Assembly: GCF_900000175.1 (NCBI RefSeq)
Contig: NZ_CWGJ01000012.1
Span: forward strand, 186,001-250,000
Source of the DNA: Estrella lausannensis
GTDB lineage: Bacteria > Chlamydiota > Chlamydiia > Chlamydiales > Criblamydiaceae
Length of the DNA stretch: 64,000 bases
Reading direction: 5' to 3'
Part shown: positions 34,925 to 45,965 of the stretch, one piece after another
How positions within the stretch are numbered: position 1 is the first letter of the stretch
How the letters are laid out: each line of letters starts with the position of its first letter
Notes under the pieces: generated by a model
What the model was told of the DNA's origin: nothing
Databases searched by the model: none
What the model saw: the letters and a program-made list of their open reading frames with translations, nothing else
Translations under genes and position numbers: made by a program

Positions 34925-36239
34925 ATGAAGATACGTAAACTTGGCTACTTCCTGCTAGGGGCTGTAGCCACATTGACGCCGCCGGCGCTTGACGCTGCCG
35001 GCGCAGCAATCTGAAGCGCTGCTTGCAGGCGTCAAAACAACCGGAATGGCCGCTACAAGCGTGTCCTATCCGGTAGACGCATTTGCCGGGGCATATAACC
35101 CTGCAGCCATCAACCTTCTTCCAGATAGACTTGACTTGGGCATCAGCTGGGTTCAATTCTATCAGCGCACCAACGTCCACGACAACGCCAGCGTACTGAA
35201 CATCCTGTACCCAGACAACCCGTTGAACGGCTCCCGCAATGCCGCAAAGACTCCAAACGTCTATGTACCCGAATTCGGTATCAACAAGCACTTCTGCTTC
35301 GACTGGTGCGGTAAACCCATCCACCTCACGACAGGACTTGTTAGCTACAACAGAAACTACCTGAAAACGACCTACGGAAAAACGATCACACTGTTTGGCA
35401 CAAGCAAACCAGGTCTTGAGTACATCCACCAAACAGTCGCTCCTATGCTGGCAGTCAACTTCTGCGAACAGCATAATATCGGCGTTTCGTTGAACATCAA
35501 CGTTCAGCGCATCAAACTCAACGGCTTGCAGAACTTTGATAACGCGAACTCCTCCAGCTCACCAGGCAACGTAACCAACAGAGGCTACAACTGGTCAACA
35601 GGTGTAGGCGTAACACTTGGTTACCTGTGGCAACCTACAGATTGCTTCCGCGTAGGCGCATCCTGGACGCCAAAAACCAGCAATCCTCGCTTCAAAAAAT
35701 ACAAAGGATTCCTGGCAGACAAGGGCAACTTCCCCACTCCGATGCGTTTCCAGGCCGGCCTCTCCTACAACATCTGGAGCTGCCTGGCTGTTGCGTTTGA
35801 CTACGAATATGTCAAATGGCAAGACGTTCAGCACTTGAAGAACCACTTCCTACCCAACCTGTTCGAAGCTCACTTAGGTGACAAGGGTGGCGCCGGACTT
35901 GGATTTAAGAACCAGCACTTCTATCGCTTTGGTGTAGACTACACACTGAACGAATGCTGGGATTTCAGAGCAGGATTCCGTCACGCCAACTGCGTCATCC
36001 CCTCTTCGGATACAGGACCAAACCTCTTGACATGCGACTTAGTTCAAAATGTCTTGACGCTGGGAACAACCTACCACATCAACGCTTGCAACGAAATCTC
36101 AGTACTTTACGCTCATGGATTTGAGAAAAAAGTTAAGGGCAAGGACTCGATTCCTGAAAACCAGCCATTTGGCGGAGGAGAAGTCGACCTGAAGCAATCG
36201 CTCAACGTATGGGGCGTTTCCTGGGGTATGAAGTTCTAA
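34925..36239 (+). CDS. FadL/OmpP1-family outer-membrane protein, reading frame interrupted by a 16-bp tandem repeat
   Basis: An ATG at 34925 with AGGAG seven bases upstream opens a signal peptide (MKIRKLGYFLLGAVATLT) but this frame stops at 35012. The mature protein is in another frame (usable from 34977 to 36239, about 416 residues from a TTG at 34989): QQSEALLAGVKTTGMAATSV, then NPAAINLLPDRLDLGIS, typical of FadL/OmpP1 barrels, with many alternating strands to the C-terminal WGVSWGMKF, ending in Phe. The cause is an imperfect tandem repeat, 34975-34990 and 34991-35006; removing one 16-bp unit joins both parts in frame. The mature part has nine Cys, unusual for the family but fitting disulfide-linked chlamydial envelopes. 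FadL proteins take up long-chain fatty acids or other hydrophobic molecules. A strong terminator follows. Confidence 0.8.
34975..35006 (+). repeat. Imperfect 16-bp tandem repeat in the signal-peptide region of the FadL-like gene
   Basis: GACGCCGCCGGCGCTT and GACGCTGCCGGCGCAG, 13 of 16 positions equal. The unit length is not a multiple of three, so one extra copy shifts the frame. With a single copy the sequence reads through as ATLTLPAQQSEALLAG. Confidence 0.85.
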
Positions 36240-36264
36240 CCTGAAGACAGGTAGAACGAATGAG

Positions 36265-36307
36265 GAGCCATGCTCTCCGCCAAGGAGAACCATGGCTCTT
36301 TTTTTCC
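36265..36307 (+). terminator. Rho-independent terminator of the FadL-like gene
   Basis: GAGCCATG pairs with CATGGCTC, an inner stem CTCTCC/GGAGA extends it, and seven T follow directly. It starts 26 bp after the stop codon. Confidence 0.9.
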
Positions 36308-38744
<2,437 letters not shown>

Positions 38745-38767
38745 GCCACCGCCTAAGCCAACAGAAG

Positions 38768-38809
38768 AAAAGCCGCTTTTCAAGCAACTGTCTTGAAAGC
38801 GGCTTCTTT
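38768..38809 (+). terminator. Terminator of the GroEL-like gene
   Basis: GCCGCTTTTCAAG pairs with CTTGAAAGCGGC (12 bp with one bulged T; loop CAACTGT), followed by TTCTTTG. The U tract is short, but the stem is strong and sits 25 bp after the stop. Confidence 0.7.
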
Positions 38810-38964
38810 GCTGAAACGCTCTTTTTTAGTGATTGGCAGCCTGTAGTCAGAATCTAAGAAGAGATCATCCTCACCCACCCTCAATGTCAAAGAGCATAGA
38901 GGCCAGACCCAAAATTTTACTCGGATAAGATTCGGGATGAGTCTTTCCTCGCAAGAAGCAGCGG

Positions 38965-40245
38965 ATGTTCACAAGACCTATAGCCACTTACACGATAGCC
39001 TTCCTATTGATCTTTTCATGGTGGATGCTCGCCTTTCGCCTGCACGAAGCGGATGAACCCAAGTCCATCATTCACAAAGGGAGTGCGGCGCACTCGAGAG
39101 AGCTTTTGATCCATGAGGAGACAACCTGCCAACTGGTGGAAAAAGAGGTGCTGAAGAGGGCTCTTTTTGGCGACACTAACCTAATGGCCGAGCTGATTCT
39201 TCGCTGGGACATCGAAGCTAAGATCCTGGAGAAGGATGGGGTTAAAGGAATTAAGAGACTTTCAGATGATAAACTGATCGAAAGCCAGAAAATAGCACGT
39301 CTCCTCCATGTCGGCCGCACGGAAACCTCTTCCTTCAGTTACCGATCCGATGAAATGTCTGTCGTTATCGACGATATGGGATCGCCCTTTGATCTGACCT
39401 TAAAAAGAGAAAAAATTCTGCCTCAGACATACATGGCGGCAAGCATCCTGCTGGCACTGAAAGGACAAGAGAGTATCATTGCCCTCCCCAAAGGCCTAAA
39501 AAAGCAAAACCACATCTATCCGAGCGAACTCACAGACAGCATTCCTCTTGAGTTTGACAGATATGCCAGCGAAGCGATCTGCACCCAGCAGCCGGATATA
39601 GCGTTTGTATCGAAATACTACTCCAATCCCTCCTCGATCGATCTCTTACGCTCTCAGGAGGTGGACCTCTTTTTCGTCAGAGATATCAGTTCCGTGGAGG
39701 ATCTGCAAGAGGCGATCAACGACATCAGCGACGTCATTGGAGAGCCTATGAAAGGGCGCCTACTGAAGACATTTGTCGAAGCTGTATTTATCGCAATCGA
39801 CAACTGGAGAACCGGCTGCGGATTTTCTCTGCAAGGGAAGAAAGTGATGGCTCTGACTTACTACAACCGCTTTTTTCTTCCAGGAAAGAAAACCCTGACC
39901 GATCACCTTCTCAAAAGGATGGGCGTTGATAACTACGCAGCCCTCCTCCCGCAAGACCCGCGCCTTGAGAGCTTCTCTGTACCCATTACGGAAGAGGAAA
40001 TTGCCTACTTCAATCCGGATTTGATGATCGTTTTAACAGACAAGCCGTCCGAGATGGAGAAGCTGCTTTCAGCGCGTCCCTTCTTAGATGAGATCACGGC
40101 AAAAATTCAAAATACCATCTCCTACATTTCCGAAGACATCCAGCTGACGCCTTCGCAAGTGATCGCCCTGGCATACCTCGACCTCAACGCATCTGTCGTT
40201 AAACTTTTTCAAAGAGAGACGTCTGCAAAGACGGGACAGCATTGA
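38965..40245 (+). CDS. Siderophore/cobalamin-type ABC transporter substrate-binding protein (FecB/BtuF-like)
   Basis: 426 residues with an N-terminal membrane or signal segment (PIATYTIAFLLIFSWWMLAF). The first 140 residues are not typical of the family. From about residue 150 the periplasmic-binding fold appears: EKILPQTYMAASILLAL, EAICTQQPDIAFVSKYY, SQEVDLFFVRDISSVEDLQE and the long connecting helix with GRLLKTFVEAVFIAID, then YFNPDLMIVLTDKP. It is the first gene of a three-gene importer with overlapping ends (SBP, permease, ATPase). The ligand is probably an iron complex, haem or a corrinoid; it cannot be decided. Confidence 0.8.
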   Translation: MFTRPIATYTIAFLLIFSWWMLAFRLHEADEPKSIIHKGSAAHSRELLIHEETTCQLVEKEVLKRALFGDTNLMAELILRWDIEAKILEKDGVKGIKRLSDDKLIESQKIARLLHVGRTETSSFSYRSDEMSVVIDDMGSPFDLTLKREKILPQTYMAASILLALKGQESIIALPKGLKKQNHIYPSELTDSIPLEFDRYASEAICTQQPDIAFVSKYYSNPSSIDLLRSQEVDLFFVRDISSVEDLQEAINDISDVIGEPMKGRLLKTFVEAVFIAIDNWRTGCGFSLQGKKVMALTYYNRFFLPGKKTLTDHLLKRMGVDNYAALLPQDPRLESFSVPITEEEIAYFNPDLMIVLTDKPSEMEKLLSARPFLDEITAKIQNTISYISEDIQLTPSQVIALAYLDLNASVVKLFQRETSAKTGQH

Positions 40246-41240
40246 GTAAGTCATCCCTATATTGCCTAATTTTAGCGCTCATGCTCCTTCCGGTAGCCCT
40301 CTTCTCCCTCTATCACGGAGACATTCCCTGGAAGTTTGTAATGGAAGGGGTTCAAAGGCGCTTCGCCGAGTCCTCTTCACAATGGAATCCGCTCCTTGAC
40401 GAGAGAATTCCAAGGCTTATTGTGCTTTTATCTACTGGCGCCTCTCTTGCCCTCTCTGGCCTCGTCATGCAAGCGTTGTTTCAAAACCCGTTAGCTTCTC
40501 CGAGCGTTCTGGGTATTTCGTGCGGCGGAAGCCTGCTTGTCGTTGTGGTGTTCGCTCTGGACTGGCACCTCTACTACCCCTATGCGGTGCCTGTAGGAGC
40601 GGTTATTGGATCTTTCGCAACACTGATGGCCGTCTATTTTTTCTCTTACCTAAAAAGAGAGGATATCATCCCCAACCTGATTCTGACAGGCATATCCATA
40701 TCCACGCTCCTGATTGCCATTCAAGGAGTCATCCTTTATGCTTTAAGAGACCACTGGAGGCTCATGCAGACGATCACCGAATGGGAGGCGGGATCTTCGG
40801 TGGATAAGACATGGCAACACGTCCACATGCAGTTGCCGCTGACTGTCGTCGGCCTGCTGATCGCTTACAACTACAGGAAAGAGCTGGACATACTCTCTTT
40901 AGGTGATGAAGAGGCACTGAACCTTGGAGTCGATGTCCAAAAAGTACGCTTCAGGCTCTTCGTATCGGTCGCCCTGCTGACCGGCGGCGCCCTTGCCGGA
41001 GTCGGTATCATCGCATTCTTCGGATTGGTTCTTCCCCACTTGACCCGGCGCCTGATTGGACCAATGAATGCCGACTTGGTGCCCATCAATATCATGGGAG
41101 GAGCTTTTGCTCTCCTTGTGATGGATATGCTGCTGCGCTACTTCCACATCCAGTCGCTATCCATCGGGAATGTGTCGGCCATATTAGGAGGATTCTTTTT
41201 CCTAGCCCTCCTCTTTGGCCAAAGGAGAGCCTATGCCTGA
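40242..41240 (+). CDS. FecCD-family ABC transporter permease
   Basis: 332 residues, probably from the TTG at 40242, whose TTGA overlaps the stop of the binding-protein gene. It has about 10 transmembrane helices and the FecCD signatures ERIPRLIVLLSTGASLALSG, QALFQNPLASPSVLGISCGG, SLGDEEALNLGVDVQKVR and GIIAFFGLVLPHLTRRLIG. It forms the membrane channel of the type II (BtuCD-like) importer. Confidence 0.93.
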   Translation: MSKSSLYCLILALMLLPVALFSLYHGDIPWKFVMEGVQRRFAESSSQWNPLLDERIPRLIVLLSTGASLALSGLVMQALFQNPLASPSVLGISCGGSLLVVVVFALDWHLYYPYAVPVGAVIGSFATLMAVYFFSYLKREDIIPNLILTGISISTLLIAIQGVILYALRDHWRLMQTITEWEAGSSVDKTWQHVHMQLPLTVVGLLIAYNYRKELDILSLGDEEALNLGVDVQKVRFRLFVSVALLTGGALAGVGIIAFFGLVLPHLTRRLIGPMNADLVPINIMGGAFALLVMDMLLRYFHIQSLSIGNVSAILGGFFFLALLFGQRRAYA

Positions 41241-41949
41241 GTCTACCCCCCTCTTAGACATCCGCAACTTAAGCTACACAGCGAAGAAAAAAAAGATCAT
41301 CAAATCCATCACATTCGCTGTCCACCATGGAGAAACCCTCACCGTTTTAGGACCCAACGGATCGGGAAAGTCCACCTTGCTGAGACTGATCGGGGGCCTC
41401 ATTACGCCCTCTGCCGGCGACCTCTTCTACCGGGGAGGTGATTTGCATGCCATGCCGCGGAAAGAGCTCAGCAAAACAGTCTCCCTAGTCCCGCAAACTC
41501 CTTCTGTCCAATTTGAATTTTCAGCCGCTGAAATCGTTTCGATGGGAGCTTTCGCCAGTTCAAAAAAGCTCGATCCCATTCAGCTGGAAGATGTGATGAC
41601 ACGGCTAAAAATCTATCATTTAAAAGACATGCCGATTCAAAGCCTGTCGGCCGGCGAAAGACAACGCTGCTATATTGCCAGGACCCTGCTGGCAGACAGC
41701 CCCTTGATGATGCTTGATGAACCGATGTCTTTCCAGGATGTTTTGGGACGCAATGTTCTAAAGGAAGAAATCAAGAGGCTCAAAACCGCTTGCAAAACCC
41801 TGATCATCACCTCGCACGACTTCAATTTCGTAAAAGCCTTAAGCGACCGTTGCTTGCTGCTAGACAAAGGAGACGTCAAATACCTAGGCCGCCACGAACC
41901 CCTGTTCGCGGGAGACCTCATTGCAGAAACCTTTGGTATCGACTCTTAG
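41233..41949 (+). CDS. ABC transporter ATP-binding protein (FecE/FhuC-like)
   Basis: 238 residues from the ATG at 41233, preceded by AAGGAGA; the frame is open 6 codons further upstream. It overlaps the permease gene by 8 bp. Walker A is VLGPNGSGKSTLLRLIGG, signature SLSAGERQRCYIARTL, Walker B PLMMLDEPMSFQDV (the usual T.LD is replaced by SFQD) and the switch His is in LIITSHDFNFV. It energises the FecCD-type importer. A composite A/B repeat begins 2 bp after its stop. Confidence 0.92.
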   Translation: MPESTPLLDIRNLSYTAKKKKIIKSITFAVHHGETLTVLGPNGSGKSTLLRLIGGLITPSAGDLFYRGGDLHAMPRKELSKTVSLVPQTPSVQFEFSAAEIVSMGAFASSKKLDPIQLEDVMTRLKIYHLKDMPIQSLSAGERQRCYIARTLLADSPLMMLDEPMSFQDVLGRNVLKEEIKRLKTACKTLIITSHDFNFVKALSDRCLLLDKGDVKYLGRHEPLFAGDLIAETFGIDS

Positions 41950-41950
41950 A

Positions 41951-42270
41951 AGCCTGTCCTAAACTGCAATCGGATGATTTACCTGCCGAATTGAGTCATA
42001 CGCCTCGAAAAATTTTCAGCATACCAATCCAATATGATATTTTTTTTCGAAGCGTATATACCGAAAGTGTCTCAAAATTTGGTTTTTGGCAAAGAGAAAG
42101 CTCTCGCGATTGAATGATCGTAAGCCACCTAATATTAGAAATATGAGGTGGCTTACGATCTTTCAATCCCGAGGCTTTCTCAAAGCCCCCATGCCAAGTT
42201 TTGAGATACTTTCGGTATAACTCCATGGAACAGCAAAGCATACTGAGATAAATTGTGGGCAACCTCTTAC
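41951..42270. repeat. Family-A palindromic element split by a nested B element
   Basis: The left arm AGCCTGTCCTAAACTGCAAT through CGAAAAATTTTCAGCATA and TTTTTTTTCGAAGCGTA is followed by the B element (42059-42217), after which the A right arm resumes as ACTCCATGGAACAGCAAAGC followed by ATACTGAG. Removing the B element and one TA restores a continuous A element. Confidence 0.8.
42059..42217. repeat. Family-B palindromic MITE-like element, 159 bp, nested in a family-A element
   Basis: Begins TACCGAAAGTGTCTC and ends GAGATACTTTCGGTA, with TA repeated on both sides. It has a central perfect stem GATCGTAAGCCACCT/AGGTGGCTTACGATC. Same length as the copy at 17181. Confidence 0.9.
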
Positions 42271-43649
42271 TGAGAGCTTGCGACAGCCGGAGGGTGCCAG
42301 CTGTTCTCGAGCACTTGTTTCTGAGGTAAATAAAGCCGCAGCATCACAAAAAATTTCCCTTCGGGCACCGGAAGCCAGTTACCTTCCTTATCAGTGCCAG
42401 GATATCTCTGCGAAAGGATAAGATCCAAGGAGCCATCGAAGTTGTAGCGTATATCATCTTTCGATGAATAGGAATGGCGATTGATCTTATTGCGGACAAG
42501 TTTTCCCTGCTCATCGTACACCGTGATCGACCACATCCCTTTGACGGGGGGCAGGCGCTCTTTGGAGAAGTGAAGGATGTAGGTGTCTTTACCCGTCAGT
42601 TTTCGACGCAGCTGATCTTGATCTGTGATCAGATAAATCGACTCTCTTGGTAAATTCGCCCCAAGACCCACTTTGGCCATGTGGGCCCTTTGTAGATAGT
42701 CGTCGCCAAATGATCCTGTACTTAGGGTATATGTCCAGGTATTGTCCCAAGCCTCCGTCTCATGACTTCTGGCAGCGATTTTATCAAATGCCGTCTTCTT
42801 CGCGCCTTCGATGGCTGCGATAATCCTGGTTTTGAAAGGAGGAGTGGTGTAGTCCTTTCCTGGTACGATCCCTATCCTTTTAAACCTGGAGAGGTAGGTG
42901 TTCTTCTCTCTTACGGGGGGATTGGACTGAAGAAGCCCGGCCAAAATTTTAAAATACTCGTCGGCTTTCATCTTCTCGACACCCGCCACTGCATCGGCCA
43001 TCTCCTGCGGTGAGTAAACGATATCGACCGAGGGAAGAGGAGCCTCTCCTATGTGGGACAGGGGTTTCAACTCAATCTGGTCCTGAAGGGCCCTCACATG
43101 CTTTAAATCCTCCTCTGTACCGCTAGTGAAGAGCCTACCGGGAATGAAGACAAGGTTTGTCGGCGACTTCACCTCCACAACGCCTTCTGGAAGTTTTCCA
43201 TGCCACTCGGGACCGGTGATCAGAAACTGACCTCCCTCCCCGCCGACTCCTGCGATCGCAAAAAACTCCTCATTCCAGGCGCCGATCAAGGGGAAAAGAA
43301 ATAGGCGCCCTTCAATTTTTGGAATTTTCAACAGATAGGGCTCATCTTTGAGGTCTACCCATGCGATTGAATAGAGAAGATCGAGGTTGGAAAACGGTCT
43401 CTGCGGAGTATCTGCGTCAGGCAGGGTACGCATGTGCGATAGCTGACCCATGGTTGGCTTATCTACTCCTGCTTCACCGGATGCGGTCATCGCTCTCCTC
43501 GCCATTTCCATCATCACAAGGGGATAACCTAAGATGTATGCTTCTTCGGCATAGACGGCGGCCTCCTTCTCGTTAATCGTTTCCATGGGCTCGGCAAATC
43601 CCACGCCCGTCATCAAAAGGGCAAGCATAACTCCAGTGGCTTTGAACAT
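42267..43649 (-). CDS. Exported DUF1254/DUF1214 domain protein
   Basis: 460 residues from the ATG at 43649, six bases after AGGAGG; the frame extends 13 codons further. A signal peptide (KATGVMLALLMTGVGFAEPM) is followed by a DUF1254 domain (EEAYILGYPLVMMEMARRAM; FSNLDLLYSIAWVDLKDEPY; FPLIGAWNEEFFAIAG) and a C-terminal DUF1214 domain (TYILHFSKERLPPVKGMWSI; VYDEQGKLVRNKINRHSYSS; NWLPVPEGKFFVMLRLYLP). Proteins with this pair are widespread in bacteria and in large DNA viruses; their biochemical role is unknown. It should be periplasmic or outer-membrane associated. Confidence 0.92.
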   Translation of the reverse strand: MFKATGVMLALLMTGVGFAEPMETINEKEAAVYAEEAYILGYPLVMMEMARRAMTASGEAGVDKPTMGQLSHMRTLPDADTPQRPFSNLDLLYSIAWVDLKDEPYLLKIPKIEGRLFLFPLIGAWNEEFFAIAGVGGEGGQFLITGPEWHGKLPEGVVEVKSPTNLVFIPGRLFTSGTEEDLKHVRALQDQIELKPLSHIGEAPLPSVDIVYSPQEMADAVAGVEKMKADEYFKILAGLLQSNPPVREKNTYLSRFKRIGIVPGKDYTTPPFKTRIIAAIEGAKKTAFDKIAARSHETEAWDNTWTYTLSTGSFGDDYLQRAHMAKVGLGANLPRESIYLITDQDQLRRKLTGKDTYILHFSKERLPPVKGMWSITVYDEQGKLVRNKINRHSYSSKDDIRYNFDGSLDLILSQRYPGTDKEGNWLPVPEGKFFVMLRLYLPQKQVLENSWHPPAVASSQ

Positions 43650-43814
43650 CGAACGCCTCCTATATGTAATAATTTTTTTATATAGCACGAGAGCCCCGCC
43701 GATCTCAACAACTACAGATCAGGCAACCGCCTTGTCGAGGTAAATGGTTGCCACACATGTTTAAAAATTTTTGTTTTGCACTTAAACAGATAGCAACACA
43801 AAACAAACAAAGTT

Positions 43815-43842
43815 TTGAAATAAAACAAAAAAATGATATTAT
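43815..43842 (+). promoter_or_regulatory. Likely promoter of the C58-like protease gene
   Basis: TTGAAA at 43815-43820 and TATTAT at 43837-43842 with 16-bp spacing inside a very A-rich stretch, 45 bp before the start codon. Confidence 0.45.
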
Positions 43843-43886
43843 ATTCATTTAAATAATCATTCTAACGCAATAAATACCCGAAATTT

Positions 43887-45965
43887 ATGACAATTAGTTT
43901 TGACCGCTCCCTTTGCCAGGATAAAGCTGACGTTATGGAAGATTTGTCCGGGGCTTTACTGCTGCCGCTTCGCGTTGCTTTCGGTCGGGTCTTTACAATA
44001 AGCAAAGACATGACGGAATTCAGTCAGAAGAAATTCAATCTAGTTACCCGAGTTGTCACTGGAATTTTGTTTACAGCGCTGCTCCCTGTCAGCATCCCGC
44101 TGGCGTTTATTGGCTTTGCCCTATCCAAACTCTCCTCTTCTTATTCTTCGATCTATGGAATCTATATGTCTTCCCTAAAGCAAAAAGAGGCTGCCCGGTT
44201 GATTCAACCTGAGGAACGTTTTGTTTTGGAAGCGTTGCACAAAGGACCTTTGACAAAGCAACAAGCAGCCTTCGCCCTAAGCGCAAAGACACTCGCCCTG
44301 GAACTTCAGGGTGGAGACGAGACGAAAAAACTCTTCTGCGTCAGCCGTTTCATCAAAAAATCCAAAAAATTGGAGAACGAAAGAGCCCTCTTGGACCTGA
44401 AGAAAGCCCTTACAAAAATTGTGGGAGAGGAATTGGCCGAAGAGTGCTCTAAAGACCCCGGTATCGTCGGCCAAGATGTCCTCGAAAACAGAATCCTTCT
44501 GACAAAAGCGCGGCACAATCTGGTCATTCAAAAAGTAAAGGAGATGCACAAGGATGTCGCATCCATCAAAGAAGCGCTTCCGCAACTTCGAAGCGAACTC
44601 AAAGCTCATCTTCCCTGCAGCGAAGAGGTCGTACAGAAAATGCACCCTGAATTTTCCGGTTTGCCCCTGATTGCTGGTAAGACTGGAGAAGAATTAATCC
44701 AGGAGTACAACGGGATCATCAACCAGGCGCTTATTGAAGCGGAGATCAAACTCAAGAGAAGGCATCGCGGCGGAGCCCTCGAAAGAGTAGTGCTTCAAAA
44801 TCTGGGGTATCAGATCAGCGGTGATTACGACAATCTTGATATTGCCAAGGAAGCGATGACAACCATCTACCAAAGGCTGTCCAAAAAGGGGGAAATCACA
44901 AAGCCGACAGCGGAATTCCGCGACAACTTAACACATTTGGCGACAATGATGCGCTATCGGCTGGCAGGAGTCCCTGAAAACCTCTGCATGGCCGCGCACG
45001 GAGTTATAGAAAGAATTAAAGGTCTGGACTGCACCTTGGCCGATCTGATGGTCACCCCTTTTAAGGAGCTGAAAGACAACAGGAAAAATATTCTTGAGCG
45101 GCTGCAAAACAAACTCCCTAAGGCTTATGCAAGGACAGAGGTGAGAAAGCAGCTTCTGCTTACGCTGACAAAAAACAGCCGTCGCAATCAATTTATCAAC
45201 GGATTGAAGCCCCTCTTCGATTCAAACCTGGATCCAGATCAATTGCAAAGAGAGCTGGAAAAAAGGTGTGAAGCCTTTGTCGAATCTGTGAAATTGCATC
45301 CAGACGTGGATGAAAATGCTATCGAATCCGCTCTCAGGCCTAACCTGGAATTCTACCGTCTCTTTCTTAAGCCAGGTGTTAATGTAGTGGAATACAGCCA
45401 AGGAGAAGACGGCCTGGGTACAGTTCTGGGAACGGGCGTTTGCATGATGATGTGCTACGAGCTTGACAAAGAGCTCATCAGGGCCCCTGAGACCCCATTC
45501 GAAACACTGCGATTGAATCAAATCGACCCGCAGGTGCGGTACAACCATGCCATGTACAAACTGCATTTTATTCAGCAGCCCATCAATTCTTCCGAAATCC
45601 CTGAGCCTGTCTTGAAGAAAAACAACTTACACCAAACACAATTTATGAGGCCTTGCGGTGCGACTTTAGAAGACATCGAACGGATGTTTTCAAAAATCGA
45701 GCAGCATGCGGAAGAGTTGCATAAATCCAATCCATCCCTAGAGATCGGCTTTGAGTATAAAGACGGCGGGCACGCAGTTTTCATCCGATTTGACAAAGAT
45801 CTGGGACGCTACATCTTTCGGGATCCCAATTACCTGACCGCCGAATACATGACGAACGATCATGCGAAAGGGATTTCCTGGCTCAAAGAGATCCTGAGCG
45901 TACTCCTTTTAAAGCTATATCCGACGACAACAGTGTTCGCCGCGACGAATATTGCGCCTCTCTAA
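43887..45965 (+). CDS. Candidate effector with C-terminal YopT/AvrPphB-like (C58) cysteine protease domain
   Basis: 692 residues with no signal peptide. Residues about 50-80 form a membrane hairpin (FNLVTRVVTGILFTALLPVS and on to GFALSK). Residues about 90-500 are helical and Lys/Glu/Leu-rich with no recognised family. The C-terminal 190 residues show an ordered Cys-His-Asp set: Cys519 in GTGVCMMMCYELDKEL, His629 in KDGGHAVFIRF and Asp646 in YIFRDPNYLTAEY. In YopT the triad is spaced 119 and 16 residues, here 110 and 17, and GHA...Y.F.DPN matches the family pattern. C58 enzymes of Yersinia and Pseudomonas are type III effectors that cleave host proteins. The spacing and motifs are seen; effector status is inference. 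The stop overlaps the convergent transporter gene by 4 bp. Confidence 0.6.
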   Translation: MTISFDRSLCQDKADVMEDLSGALLLPLRVAFGRVFTISKDMTEFSQKKFNLVTRVVTGILFTALLPVSIPLAFIGFALSKLSSSYSSIYGIYMSSLKQKEAARLIQPEERFVLEALHKGPLTKQQAAFALSAKTLALELQGGDETKKLFCVSRFIKKSKKLENERALLDLKKALTKIVGEELAEECSKDPGIVGQDVLENRILLTKARHNLVIQKVKEMHKDVASIKEALPQLRSELKAHLPCSEEVVQKMHPEFSGLPLIAGKTGEELIQEYNGIINQALIEAEIKLKRRHRGGALERVVLQNLGYQISGDYDNLDIAKEAMTTIYQRLSKKGEITKPTAEFRDNLTHLATMMRYRLAGVPENLCMAAHGVIERIKGLDCTLADLMVTPFKELKDNRKNILERLQNKLPKAYARTEVRKQLLLTLTKNSRRNQFINGLKPLFDSNLDPDQLQRELEKRCEAFVESVKLHPDVDENAIESALRPNLEFYRLFLKPGVNVVEYSQGEDGLGTVLGTGVCMMMCYELDKELIRAPETPFETLRLNQIDPQVRYNHAMYKLHFIQQPINSSEIPEPVLKKNNLHQTQFMRPCGATLEDIERMFSKIEQHAEELHKSNPSLEIGFEYKDGGHAVFIRFDKDLGRYIFRDPNYLTAEYMTNDHAKGISWLKEILSVLLLKLYPTTTVFAATNIAPL

